Shown here in pieces: positions 36,023-45,489 of a stretch of DNA of 64,000 bases. Numbering within the stretch: position 1 is the first letter of the stretch; each line of letters starts with the position of its first letter. The position numbers and the translations under genes were made by a program. The notes under the pieces are model-generated. The model was not told the origin of the DNA and did no database searches. It worked only from the letters and a program-made list of their open reading frames with translations. The stretch comes from Nostoc sp. C052 (GTDB taxonomy: Bacteria; Cyanobacteriota; Cyanobacteriia; Cyanobacteriales; Nostocaceae): assembly GCF_013393905.1 (NCBI RefSeq), contig NZ_CP040272.1, forward strand, positions 6,643,501 to 6,707,500, in the 5' to 3' direction.

Positions 36023-36321
36023 ATCCTCATCCATTTAAGCAGCGAGAACAAGATTTGATGCAACTCTACAGTTACTGTCAGCTGGGTATGACTCCCAAGC
36101 AGTTTTACACCAAGTGGCAGGTAAACTACGAACAAATGGCTCAGATTTGCGATCGTTCCCTTTCCACCGTTCGACGCTGGTTTGCTAGAGGTAAAAACTA
36201 CCGCCGTCCTATGCCTACCGATTTACGCCACCTTGCACTGATGAACTTTTTGCTCGAACATTTTGAGGATATCCCCGAAGAAGTGTTGCAGAAGCTTTGT
36301 TTTCCAGACAAGAGTGAGTAG
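36019..36321 (+). CDS. Helix-turn-helix protein
   Basis: The 100-residue product starts at ATG 36019, inside the stop of the previous gene. It contains a helix-turn-helix, ALKWQVNYEQ-like in layout: WQVNYEQMAQICDRSLSTVR then RWFARGKNYR. It is probably a DNA-binding regulator or an accessory plasmid-type protein. It resembles small HTH proteins of cyanobacterial mobile elements. Confidence 0.65.
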   Translation: MNPHPFKQREQDLMQLYSYCQLGMTPKQFYTKWQVNYEQMAQICDRSLSTVRRWFARGKNYRRPMPTDLRHLALMNFLLEHFEDIPEEVLQKLCFPDKSE

Positions 36322-36359
36322 GAATTGAATCTAATTTCAATATCAATTTGATATTTCTT

Positions 36360-36389
36360 GCCAGCCACCGTCACAGTAGGCTGGCTTTT
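36360..36389 (+). terminator. Hairpin with T-run after the HTH gene
   Basis: GCCAGCC at 36360-36366 pairs with GGCTGGC at 36379-36385, followed by TTTT at 36386-36389. It is a good intrinsic terminator. It also belongs to the same type as the hairpin at 35395-35436 and lies just upstream of the RBS AGGAG of the next gene, so it may act as attenuator as well. Confidence 0.65.
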
Positions 36390-36424
36390 GTCTTGGAAAT
36401 TACAGATTTTACCAGGAGAATTCG

Positions 36425-36625
36425 ATGACTTACCTTGAAAAGCTCAGTCCTTGGTGTATAGTCCGACTTAAACCTAATATGCAAAACCAGATTGTAGCTC
36501 GCTTTCGCCGCCGCAGTGATGCAGAAGCTCATCTACAAGTTTTATGCCGACTAATCCCCAGCGTAAGTTTTACACTAATTTTCAATGTGGTGTTAGAGCA
36601 ACAAGACTTGAATACTGTAAAGTGA
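36425..36625 (+). CDS. Small protein, unknown function
   Basis: The 66-residue product has a good RBS (CCAGGAGAATT ahead of ATG 36425). Its sequence starts MTYLEKLSPWCIVRLKPNM and has the basic patch QIVARFRRRSDAEAHLQVL. It resembles short cyanobacterial proteins of mobile regions with no assigned function. Confidence 0.6.
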   Translation: MTYLEKLSPWCIVRLKPNMQNQIVARFRRRSDAEAHLQVLCRLIPSVSFTLIFNVVLEQQDLNTVK

Positions 36626-36985
36626 GTAGCGATCGCATTTTACTATTACCTGACATTCTCACGCAGACGGAAACTTGCTCTGACACATCCTTAATCGCCA
36701 AAATAACAAATGCGATCGCTAAAATTACAATTGCAGTCGCCAAATCAATAAATGCGATCGCCAAATCTATAGACGTGATCGCATCCATCCTCTTTTTACC
36801 TGAAACTGGCAGTGGGCGATCGCAAAATCAGTATATTGTCTGTTCACAAGTAAAAAACACTCATCCACGAGGTTCTTTCATTCTCAGAAACACATCATTT
36901 GTGATGAAATTGTACGTTTTTCTGGAATTTAGGGCGTTGGCGTTGAATTTATCTAATCATAAAATTACTTCTCACGCTCTTACCC
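36626..36985. repeat. HIP1-dense intergenic stretch
   Basis: Copies of GCGATCGC occur near 36629, 36712, 36757 and 36817, with related GTGATCGC and GCAGTCGCC between, spaced by about 33-45 bases within AT-rich sequence. No supported gene is seen; an ORF running across it is the translation of the repeat. It precedes the CHAT gene. Confidence 0.5.
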
Positions 36986-39900
36986 ATGAACGAACAGCGT
37001 CAGCAAGCTTATCTCAACCTCATTCAAAGCCTGTTAGATGCCCCCAGTGGTGAAGAACCAGAAATTTTAGCAGCAAACCAAGAATTACTTGATGCTGGCT
37101 TTGTGCAGACGGTAGAAGAAGTATCACAGATGTGTTCTCAACGCGGGGATGAGAATACAGCCAATTGGTTGCAAGGTTTGGCAATGCAACTAAGGGAAGT
37201 ATTAAATCTAGATACTAAAGTAGATTTGCAATCTCTCAGTGAGGAGGAGATACAGACATATTACCAATTCTTGATGGAGGTACTACAAGCAACCGCAGAC
37301 AGCGAAGTTAATCCCCAGGTAGTTTACCCCTTGCTGGCAAAGAATACAGACAAACTCGACGAGGTGTTAGCAGAAATATTGCACCGTTGGGGGATAAATA
37401 GACTTGGGGAAGTGAAAGCAGATGAAGCGGAATATTTAGCAGCAGTTATTAATGATTTTAGTAATCTAATTCAGCAATTCCCCTTGGGTAGCAAAGCCAG
37501 CAATATGGAAATTGCCATTACTGGCTATGAAGTCGTGTTAACTGTCAGAACTAGAGAAGCTTTACCTGCTGATTGGGCAATGACGCAAAATAATCTCGCT
37601 GCTGCCTACAGCGAGAGAATAAAAGGAGACAGGGCAGAAAATATCGAAAATGCCATCGCTACTCATACTGCTGCTTTAACTGTCTACACCAGAGAAGCTT
37701 TGCCTCAACAATGGGCAATGACGCAACATAATCTCGCACATGCCTACAGGGAGAGAATTAAAGGAGACAGGGCAGATAACATCGAAAATGCCATCGCGGC
37801 TTGTACTGCTGCTTTAACTGTCTACACCAAAGAGGCTTTGCCTGTTGATTGGGCAGGAATGCAAAATAATCTCGGACTTGCCTACAGGAATAGAATTAAA
37901 GGAGACAAGGCAGATAACATCGATCAGGCGATCGCGGCTTTTACTGCCGCTTTAACTGTCTACACCAAAGAGGCTTTGCCTGTTGATTGGGCAGGAATGC
38001 AAAATAATCTCGGACTTGCTTACAGGGAGAGAATAAAAGGAGACAAGGCAGATAACATCGATCAGGCGATCGCGGCTTTTACTGCCGCTTTAAGTGTCCA
38101 AACTAGAGAAGCTTTGCCTCTAGATTGGGCAATGACGCAAAATAATCTGGGTGCCGCCTACTATTCTAGAATAAAAGGAGACAGAGCAGATAACATCGAG
38201 CAGGCGATCGCTACTCATACTGCGGCTTTAACTGTCTACACCAGAGAAGCTTTGCCTCAACAATGGGCAATGACGCAAATCCATCTCGGACTTGTCTACA
38301 GGGAGAGAATACAAGGAGACAGGGCAGAGAACATCGAAAATGCCATCGTCGCTTATACTGCGGCTTTAACTGTCTACACCAGGGAAGCTTTGCCTCTAGA
38401 TTGGGCAATGGCGCAAAATAATCTCGCAAATGCCTACAGCGATAGAATCAAAGGAGACGGGGCAGAGAACATCGATCAGGCGATCGCTGCTTGTAATGCT
38501 GCTTTAACTGTCTACACCAGAGAAGCTTTGCCTATTGATTGGGCAATGACGCAAAATAATCTCGCAAATGCCTACAGGAATAGAATAAAAGGAGACAGGG
38601 CAGATAACATCGATCAGGCGATCGCTGCTTATACTGCGGCTTTAAGTGTCTACACCAGAGAAGCTTTGCCTATTGATTGGGCAATGACGCAAAATAATCT
38701 CGCAATTGCCTACTTTGAGAGAATCAACGGGGACAGGGCAGAGAATAGCGAAAAGGCGATCGCTGCTTATACTGCGGCTTTAAGTGTCTACACCAGAGAA
38801 GCTTTGCCTCGAAACCATGCAGAAATTTTGTTTGGACTGGGAAGAAATTACCAAGACGCAAACAAGTTTGACTTAGCATACAATACTTTTAAGTCTGCCA
38901 TTGACACAGTAGAATCTTTACGAGAAGAAATAGTATCTGGGGAGGAAAGCAAACGCAAGCAAGCGGAATCCTTTAACAAAGTTTATAGGCGCATGGTGGA
39001 AGTTTGCCTGGAATTAGCTAATATTACCGAAGCAATTGAATATGTTGAACGTAGTAAAACCCGCAATTTAGTTGAACAAATCCTCGAACGCGACTCTAAA
39101 ACCATCTTTCCTCCAGAAGTATTCACTCAATTAGAAAAATACAGAGATGAAATAGCCGTAGGACAATATCAAATCCAAAATGGCAAAGCTGAAAATCCCC
39201 AATTCCTAGCACAACATCTCCAAAAGTTGCGACAGCAGCGTAATGAATTACAAAATCGCTATTTACCTGTTGGTTATGGCTTCAAATTTGACTCATTCCA
39301 ACCTACTTTGGATGACCGTACAGCCATTATCGAGTGGTATCTTATCAAAGATAAAATTCTGGCGTTTATTGTCACAAAAAGAGAAGAATTAAGCGTTTGG
39401 CAATCCAAACCAGAAGACTGGGAAGCTTTGTTTGATTGGTTAAATCAATATTTGCAGAATTACTACGTGCAAAAAGACCAATGGCTGAATAACTTAGGGG
39501 AAGAACTTGAACAATTAGCCTCGATTCTGCACATTGATGAAATATTAAACCAGATACCAAAGCACTGCGATAATCTCATCCTAATTCCCCATCGATTCCT
39601 GCACTTATTCCCCCTTCATGCACTCCCAGTAAATCAAAATTCTGAAAATTCGCTTTGTCTTCTAGATTTATTTCCTGGTGGTGTCAGCTATGCACCCAGT
39701 TGTCAACTACTGCAACAGGTACAACAGCGTAAACGTCCTGATTTTCAATCTCTATTTGCGATTCAAAATCCCACAGAAGACCTGAATTACACCGATTTAG
39801 AAGTACAAGTTATTCAAAGCTACTTTAATACTTCCAACGTTCTGAAAAAAACAGCAGCGACACTCAGAGCTATTAATAATACTGACTTAAATACTTACCA

Positions 39901-40540
39901 TTGCGCCCACTTTAGCTGTCATGGGTATTTTAACTTGACAAACGCCAGTAAATCAGCCCTAATTTTGGCGAATGCACCCATCGCAGACACACCAACAAAA
40001 CTCGACTCCGAACGTTACCTGAATTTGCGAGTAGGAGAAACCCACGATTTAGAAAAATGCCTTACCTTAGATAAAATCTTCGCTCTTAATTTAGAACAAT
40101 GTCGTCTCGTCACACTTTCCGCCTGCGAAACTGGATTAATTGATTTTGACAATGCCAGTGACGAATATATTGGATTACCTAGCGGTTTTCTATTAGCAGG
40201 TAGTCCCAGTGTCGTTAGTTCTCTATGGAAAGTAGATGATCTTTCCACCAGCTTTTTGATGATTAAATTCTACGAAAACTTATTCAAACTTGATCGATTG
40301 GAAGCAGGAGATATTGCTATAGCCCTTAAGCAAGCTCAAAACTGGCTGCGAAATCTGACTATTGAGGGATTAGACATATTTCTGGAGGAACACAAAACCC
40401 AGATTGAAAAAGTCCTTGCTCAACTAAGAGTAGGACAACGCATCATATTTCAAGAATCTTTGAAACTAATCAAGCAACGTCAACCCCTACCTTTTGCAAA
40501 TCCCTACTACTGGGCTGGATTTACAGCTTCTGGACTTTAA
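36986..40540 (+). CDS. TPR-repeat CHAT-domain protease
   Basis: The 1184-residue protein has an N-terminal helical region. About nine to ten 46-residue TPR-type repeats follow, such as AIAACTAALTVYTKEALP with WAMTQNNLA and AYRNRIKGDRADNIDQ. Then come a linker and a C-terminal CHAT domain with the catalytic His in HCAHFSCHGYF (near residue 980) and Cys in VTLSACETGL (near 1046). Caspase-like CHAT proteases cut specific proteins after activation and serve as effectors in some CRISPR and abortive-infection systems. Here the TPR part would be the sensor. A small convergent gene overlaps its last 4 bases. Confidence 0.9.
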   Translation: MNEQRQQAYLNLIQSLLDAPSGEEPEILAANQELLDAGFVQTVEEVSQMCSQRGDENTANWLQGLAMQLREVLNLDTKVDLQSLSEEEIQTYYQFLMEVLQATADSEVNPQVVYPLLAKNTDKLDEVLAEILHRWGINRLGEVKADEAEYLAAVINDFSNLIQQFPLGSKASNMEIAITGYEVVLTVRTREALPADWAMTQNNLAAAYSERIKGDRAENIENAIATHTAALTVYTREALPQQWAMTQHNLAHAYRERIKGDRADNIENAIAACTAALTVYTKEALPVDWAGMQNNLGLAYRNRIKGDKADNIDQAIAAFTAALTVYTKEALPVDWAGMQNNLGLAYRERIKGDKADNIDQAIAAFTAALSVQTREALPLDWAMTQNNLGAAYYSRIKGDRADNIEQAIATHTAALTVYTREALPQQWAMTQIHLGLVYRERIQGDRAENIENAIVAYTAALTVYTREALPLDWAMAQNNLANAYSDRIKGDGAENIDQAIAACNAALTVYTREALPIDWAMTQNNLANAYRNRIKGDRADNIDQAIAAYTAALSVYTREALPIDWAMTQNNLAIAYFERINGDRAENSEKAIAAYTAALSVYTREALPRNHAEILFGLGRNYQDANKFDLAYNTFKSAIDTVESLREEIVSGEESKRKQAESFNKVYRRMVEVCLELANITEAIEYVERSKTRNLVEQILERDSKTIFPPEVFTQLEKYRDEIAVGQYQIQNGKAENPQFLAQHLQKLRQQRNELQNRYLPVGYGFKFDSFQPTLDDRTAIIEWYLIKDKILAFIVTKREELSVWQSKPEDWEALFDWLNQYLQNYYVQKDQWLNNLGEELEQLASILHIDEILNQIPKHCDNLILIPHRFLHLFPLHALPVNQNSENSLCLLDLFPGGVSYAPSCQLLQQVQQRKRPDFQSLFAIQNPTEDLNYTDLEVQVIQSYFNTSNVLKKTAATLRAINNTDLNTYHCAHFSCHGYFNLTNASKSALILANAPIADTPTKLDSERYLNLRVGETHDLEKCLTLDKIFALNLEQCRLVTLSACETGLIDFDNASDEYIGLPSGFLLAGSPSVVSSLWKVDDLSTSFLMIKFYENLFKLDRLEAGDIAIALKQAQNWLRNLTIEGLDIFLEEHKTQIEKVLAQLRVGQRIIFQESLKLIKQRQPLPFANPYYWAGFTASGL

Positions 40541-40905
40541 GCACCAGATTCGGGGACTTTACAAAACTTTTTCGCACCCAGTTTAAACACGCAAATACTG
40601 AGTGCAGTTGCTATACCAGGAGGAATGGAAATACCAATAGCGATCGCTTCTATAGCTGGAGCAAGCAATCCAGATTCCAAGGCTTCTCTAACTTCTTCCT
40701 GACAGACAAATTGGCGGGATTTTTCCAACCAATCATTTAATCCTCTATCTGCTTCCTGTGCAGTTTCCCGCATAACCAGCAGTGGAACGGCATCGTCTAA
40801 ATAACCTTCACACTCTTCGATAGTATCAAAAGCTACTAAAGCCTGGGGATTATCTGCCAATTCGCTGCGAAACTGACTAATTTCCTCTGGTGTAACGGTA
40901 ATCAT
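40537..40905 (-). CDS. Unknown protein convergent with the CHAT gene
   Basis: The 122-residue protein has an acidic helical N-terminal half (EEISQFRSELADNPQALVAF) and a hydrophobic C-terminal half (APAIEAIAIGISIPPGIATA), possibly membrane-associated. It overlaps the end of the CHAT gene by four bases in the opposite direction. That suggests a paired function, perhaps substrate or regulator of the protease, but no family is recognised. Confidence 0.55.
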   Translation of the reverse strand: MITVTPEEISQFRSELADNPQALVAFDTIEECEGYLDDAVPLLVMRETAQEADRGLNDWLEKSRQFVCQEEVREALESGLLAPAIEAIAIGISIPPGIATALSICVFKLGAKKFCKVPESGA

Positions 40906-41316
40906 CTAGTTTTAACCAGTAAATAAATACACAAAAATCTTGAGTAATTATACATCTAACGCCGAATCCAGAGATGTGGTGCTGACACGATATCAATAGT
41001 AGAAGTAATTTTGGAGTGCGATGTCTACGACGGGCTACGCATACGCCCATTTTCAACAAACAGAAAAATTCACCTAGATACTTAGGGCAAACGCATCTAA
41101 ATTACTCTTGATCACAACAAAGGTTAAAAACCAATGAAAAAATCAGGATTTCGCGCTTGATTATTTTTAAAGCCCCAAAGTGATGCCTAAAATTTTAGCA
41201 ATAAGCGAGCGTTAATGACATTATTTTTTAACTCTATTGAGAATATACTTTGCTTATTGACATGATGCGGCCGCCCTACCTAGATACTTGGTTAATTCAC
41301 ACATTTTCTGGTGCTT
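40906..41316. other. Intergenic region with a 12-bp direct repeat
   Basis: ACCTAGATACTT occurs at 41072-41083 and again at 41278-41289, about 200 bases apart. The block GCGATGTCTACGACGGGC near 41020-41037 is a common dispersed cyanobacterial repeat. The segment 41084-41277 may be a degraded insertion, but no transposase fragment is seen. Confidence 0.45.
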
Positions 41317-42306
41317 CTATAACTTTAATTCCAGACTAAAATTCCCGAACAATATCTTGCCCAATTCCTTAAAATCTGACCCAAACAACTGGAATACACT
41401 AATCTTCGCCTTCTCACACACAGGAATAATCAACTTTACCAAATGATAAGGTTGACTTTGATTTGTTCTTGAGGCTATCCTCAACGATTCCATGATTCCT
41501 CCTAAATATCCCAATAACTTCACATCCTTTCCAATTGCTTGTTCAAACACTAACAAAATCAATTGTAATTTTCGGGTTAACTCGATTGGGATGGGTTTAT
41601 AACCTAATTGGGGAGTAAGTGCAATTAATTCGCTAATTCCTTGAATATTAACTCGATATTTCTCTATTTCTTCTTCATCTTTAATTTCCTGTCCTAACCA
41701 CCCGTAACAACGAGAACAAAATCCCGCAGGTGAAAACCTAGCCATCACAGGTAAACGGGCACCACAATGAGGACATTCTTCTATTAATCGCTGTTTGTGA
41801 ATCAAACAAAGTTCTACATCCTTAAATGACCATGATAATGGTTCATAGATAGTTTTGTTCTCCTGCATCCACTCTTCCCAACAACAAGGACACCAAGCGC
41901 GATAGTTCCGAAATAACCCCTTGTCATAAATCATTCCTTTCAAGCTTAAAAGGGTCAAAAAGCGTAAATCCTGACGCATTGTTAACTCTTCTAAGACAGT
42001 GACTAACTTTTCTGTCATTTCTCGCATTCCGTTAATAGCCGGTTTAGCGTCGCTATTTCCCAATAGGTGACTCAGATTTTTTGACAATAGCTCAGATTTA
42101 TCCTCATCTTTGAGAATAAGTGGCGCAATTTCTCCCATAACGAGCTTCTGAGAGGTTAAACAATGCGCCTGCGCTAAACGATGGAGATAGCTACTAATAC
42201 TTTCTGCATAGGGAGTTCCCACTGCCACAGGTTCAAGAGAAAATAACCGACTCCGTTGCGGGATTTCTAGAGGTTTTAGGCTCCAATGTTCTGAGTAAAT
42301 AGTCAT
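41317..42306 (-). CDS. tniQ: TniQ, probably the CRISPR-linked adaptor
   Basis: The 329-residue protein has the TniQ signature: VAVGTPYAESISSYLHRLAQAH near residue 30, a zinc finger set CPCCWEEW, CPHCGARLP and GFCSRCYGWLG, and conserved YEPLSWSF. TniQ links target-bound Cascade to TnsC so that insertion follows the guide RNA. It is shorter than the TnsD-like protein at 46631-47998 and therefore better suited to this role. It is preceded by an xre gene on the same strand, 50 bases away, and both diverge from tnsAB. A third TniQ relic lies beside cas6. Confidence 0.88.
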   Translation of the reverse strand: MTIYSEHWSLKPLEIPQRSRLFSLEPVAVGTPYAESISSYLHRLAQAHCLTSQKLVMGEIAPLILKDEDKSELLSKNLSHLLGNSDAKPAINGMREMTEKLVTVLEELTMRQDLRFLTLLSLKGMIYDKGLFRNYRAWCPCCWEEWMQENKTIYEPLSWSFKDVELCLIHKQRLIEECPHCGARLPVMARFSPAGFCSRCYGWLGQEIKDEEEIEKYRVNIQGISELIALTPQLGYKPIPIELTRKLQLILLVFEQAIGKDVKLLGYLGGIMESLRIASRTNQSQPYHLVKLIIPVCEKAKISVFQLFGSDFKELGKILFGNFSLELKL

Positions 42307-42356
42307 CCCTCTTGGATTAACCTAAACGCTGGTACTTTAGTTTTAACAGCTAAATT

Positions 42357-42644
42357 TTAGGGATTAGTTTCCGATTCACTCTTAACCTCGATACCGTAAT
42401 TAACAAAGAGATCGGAGACAGATATCTCCAAAGCTGCCGCTAACTTAACAATATTTTTTAACGAAGGGTTACGCTCTCCGGTTTCGATTCCTGAGATGTA
42501 GTTGCGATGAAGTCCTGACTTTTCAGCCAGTTCTTCTTGGGATAAATCTAACTCTCGCCTTCGCCGCCTAATGGCTTTGCCAAAGCGGTACTCAATACTG
42601 GGGTGTTTTTGCGTCACAAAACAATACTGAACCAGTATCACCAT
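42357..42644 (-). CDS. Xre-family regulator
   Basis: The 95-residue protein has a typical HTH_3 domain, IRRRRRELDLSQEELAEKSG and IETGERNPSLKNIVKLA, followed by a short tail. It lies between tniQ and tnsAB and is transcribed away from tnsAB. It is likely to repress the transposition genes from the shared intergenic region and perhaps its own operon, which includes tniQ. Confidence 0.85.
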   Translation of the reverse strand: MVILVQYCFVTQKHPSIEYRFGKAIRRRRRELDLSQEELAEKSGLHRNYISGIETGERNPSLKNIVKLAAALEISVSDLFVNYGIEVKSESETNP

Positions 42645-42790
42645 TAAATCTATCTACTATAAGTGGACTTTTGCACAATATAAGTGTTATAAAGTTAAGT
42701 AGTATAGCATCAGGCAAGCAAGTTCCTAACTTTATGGTCTTATTTTGATAGATTCATAAAATAAGGCGCAAAGCGCTTACTAAGGAGTAT
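42645..42790. promoter_or_regulatory. Divergent control region of xre-tniQ and tnsAB
   Basis: This 146-base stretch separates the divergent genes. It includes GGCGCAAAGCGCTT near 42764-42777, a short palindrome, and the RBS AAGGAG at 42782-42787 just before ATG 42791 of tnsAB. It is the probable binding site of the Xre protein; exact promoter boxes are not certain. Confidence 0.5.
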
Positions 42791-45487
42791 ATGAAAGAGC
42801 AATTTGAACAATGGGTTGCTCGCCTTCAAATATCCGAGGCAGGGCAAAAAATTATTGAGAAAGTTCGCTCATCTGAGCCATCCCGTCGCGTTGGTGGCGG
42901 TAGCAAGAATGTTTCGGGACGCTACCCTAGTCGCAAGATGGGAGTCACGATTCAATTTGAGTCTCATCGGGTTGAACTGCCAATTGTCTATCAGTTAGAA
43001 CACGATGAAGATGTTCTAGAATTCTACGATCAACCACCGCAAATTAAACTTGACTATCAAGCAAGTAACGGACGTAGATTAGGCATTTTACACACCCCAG
43101 ATTTATTTGTCATCCGAACCAATTCGGCTGGTTGGGAAGAATGTAAAACTGAGCAGGATTTGAAAAAACTAGCAGAGAAAAACCCCAATCGTTACTTTTA
43201 CTCTCAAGAAGATAATCAATGGCATTGTCCGCCAGGAGAAGACTATGCTAACCAATTTGGGCTTTATTACCGCATTCGCTCAGATCGGGAAATCAATTGG
43301 GTTCTGCAACGTAATCTGCAATTTTTAGAAGATTATTATCGCTCAGAATCTCTAGTAGTGGAAGAAGCGATCGCTAAATCATTACTTGCAGTTGTGTCAT
43401 CTCAACCAGGAATCACTTTAGCAGAATTACTCAATCGGTCAACAGGAGCTAAATCTGACGATATCTACACCTTAATTATTCAAGAGCAAATCTATATTGA
43501 TTTAAATGCTACACCACTAGCTGAACCAAAAAGATGTCTAATCTTCCGTGACGAACAAACTGCTAGTGCTTATAGATTAATGGTTGAGCAACCAAGTGTA
43601 ACTCTTCCGGCTATCTCTCCTGTAGTCAATATTATTACTGGAGCAACTGTTAGTTGGGACGGCAAAGGTTTAAATATTATCCATGTTGGAGAAACAGAGG
43701 TTATACTTGGCGCAGAAAATAATCAGTTAATTGAACTCAAAAAAGCTATATTTGAGAATCTGGTTCGCCAAGGAAAAATCACAAGTCTCCAAACACCAGA
43801 AAAAACAGCTATTAGCACAGAATCTTGGCAGCGATTTTATCAAGCTAGTCCTGAAGACCAAGCAGAAGCTCTTGAACGCTACAAAACTATTGAACCTTAC
43901 TTAAGCGGACATCCCCCAGAAAACGAAACAATACCAGCCCGTACTATTCGTGACTGGAAAGCTAAATATCTAACTGCAATTCAAAAATACGGTTGCGGCT
44001 ACATTGGGCTTTTGTCCCATCGCAGTGTCAAAGGTAATCGTCAGCGCAAGCTGCCCGAAGACACCTTAGCAGTTATGGAGAAGTTTATTTTAGAAGACTA
44101 TGAAACTCTTAAACAAAAAAGAATGTGGGAGGTTCACGCGGCTTTAGTTCGAGCTTGCGAACAATCTGGTGTAATTGCTCCCAGCTATAAAGCATTTACC
44201 AAAGAAGTACAACGCCGGACTGGTTACGAACAGACTAAAAAACGCCAAGGTCGTCGTGCCGCTTATCAGCATGAATCCTTCTATTGGGAGCTTGCTATAA
44301 CTACCCCAAGACACGGCGATCGCCCTTTTGAAATTGGGCATATAGATCATACTGAGTTAGATGTAGAGCTAGTTTGCTCTGATACAGGTCGCAATCTTGG
44401 CAGACCTTGGGCAACATTTCTCGTAGATGCTTATTCACGGCGATTGCTGGCAGTTTACCTAACGTTTGACTCACCCTCATATCGTTCTTGCTTAATGGTG
44501 CTAAGAATTTGTGTCAAGCGTCACGGCAAGCTTCCCCAAATTGTAGTGGTAGATAACGGTGCAGAGTTTCACAGCGTTTATTTTGAAACATTACTAGCTA
44601 CTTTTGAATGTACAAAAAAGCAAAGACCCCCAGCCAAAGCTCGTTTTGGTTCGGTTTGCGAACGCCTATTTGGAACTTCCAATACTCAATTTGTCCATAA
44701 CTTACTCGGTAATACACAAATAACTCGTAACGTCCGCCAAGTCACCAAGTCAGTTAACCCTAAAAATCTAGCTGTATGGACACTTGGTTTACTTTATGAA
44801 TATCTTTGTGCTTGGGCTTACGAAGTTTACGATACAGACGAACATCCGGCACTTTTCCAGAGTCCGAGGGATGCGTTTGCTGCGGGTATGGCGATTGGAG
44901 GCAGTCGGGTTCACCGCATGATTTCTTACGATGAAAACTTCCAGATTCTTACCCTACCTACAACCTCAGAGGGAAAAGCAAAAGTTCAAGTTGGACGTGG
45001 TGTAAAAATTAACTCAATCTATTACTGGTCTAATAGTTTCCGCGACCCCCAAATTGAAAATACCTCTGTGCAGATAAGATACGACCCGTTTAATATTGGT
45101 ATCGCTTACGCCTTTGTTCGAGGACAGTGGGTACAGTGTATCTCTCAATATTATGCAGAACTCCAAGGTCGTTCAGAAAAAGAATTGAAGTTAGCTAGTA
45201 TCGAATTACGCAAACGCTCTTCAAATCATGCACAACAATCTAAAGTTTCGGCTAAGAATTTAGCAGAATTTTTAGCATCGGTAGAAGCTCAAGAAGCTCT
45301 ATTAGAACAGCGTTCCTATGATGCAGAAGTTAAGGAAGTCTTTAGAGTAATTGAGGGTGGAAAAGCGACAACAAGCCGTAACGAACAACCAAAACTTATT
45401 CAAGTTACTTTTGCTAATACCGATTCTCAAGCGGATGAAGACGAAGCGATCGTCCCAGAAACACTTGTAGTGTATGAGGAGTTTTAA
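42791..45487 (+). CDS. tnsAB: TnsA-TnsB fusion transposase
   Basis: The 898-residue protein begins with a TnsA-type endonuclease: E57 in QFESHRVEL, D104 in HTPDLFVI and K119 in WEECKTE match the catalytic set of TnsA. A winged-helix and DNA-binding middle section follows. Then comes a DDE integrase core: D519 in IDHTELDVEL, D588 in VVDNGAEFH and E624 in SVCERLFG, giving exact DD(35)E spacing. The TnsA part cuts the 5' ends and the TnsB part cuts and joins the 3' ends, so transposition is cut-and-paste. Such fusions are typical of one branch of type I-B CASTs. A C-terminal tail (EAIVPETLVVYEEF) would contact TnsC. Confidence 0.95.
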   Translation: MKEQFEQWVARLQISEAGQKIIEKVRSSEPSRRVGGGSKNVSGRYPSRKMGVTIQFESHRVELPIVYQLEHDEDVLEFYDQPPQIKLDYQASNGRRLGILHTPDLFVIRTNSAGWEECKTEQDLKKLAEKNPNRYFYSQEDNQWHCPPGEDYANQFGLYYRIRSDREINWVLQRNLQFLEDYYRSESLVVEEAIAKSLLAVVSSQPGITLAELLNRSTGAKSDDIYTLIIQEQIYIDLNATPLAEPKRCLIFRDEQTASAYRLMVEQPSVTLPAISPVVNIITGATVSWDGKGLNIIHVGETEVILGAENNQLIELKKAIFENLVRQGKITSLQTPEKTAISTESWQRFYQASPEDQAEALERYKTIEPYLSGHPPENETIPARTIRDWKAKYLTAIQKYGCGYIGLLSHRSVKGNRQRKLPEDTLAVMEKFILEDYETLKQKRMWEVHAALVRACEQSGVIAPSYKAFTKEVQRRTGYEQTKKRQGRRAAYQHESFYWELAITTPRHGDRPFEIGHIDHTELDVELVCSDTGRNLGRPWATFLVDAYSRRLLAVYLTFDSPSYRSCLMVLRICVKRHGKLPQIVVVDNGAEFHSVYFETLLATFECTKKQRPPAKARFGSVCERLFGTSNTQFVHNLLGNTQITRNVRQVTKSVNPKNLAVWTLGLLYEYLCAWAYEVYDTDEHPALFQSPRDAFAAGMAIGGSRVHRMISYDENFQILTLPTTSEGKAKVQVGRGVKINSIYYWSNSFRDPQIENTSVQIRYDPFNIGIAYAFVRGQWVQCISQYYAELQGRSEKELKLASIELRKRSSNHAQQSKVSAKNLAEFLASVEAQEALLEQRSYDAEVKEVFRVIEGGKATTSRNEQPKLIQVTFANTDSQADEDEAIVPETLVVYEEF

Positions 45488-45489
45488 CT

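Noticed and set aside
36544..37053. 169-residue open frame with repeated IAKSI units
   Set aside because: It is a translation of the HIP1-rich repeat, overlaps the 36425 gene and runs into the CHAT gene.
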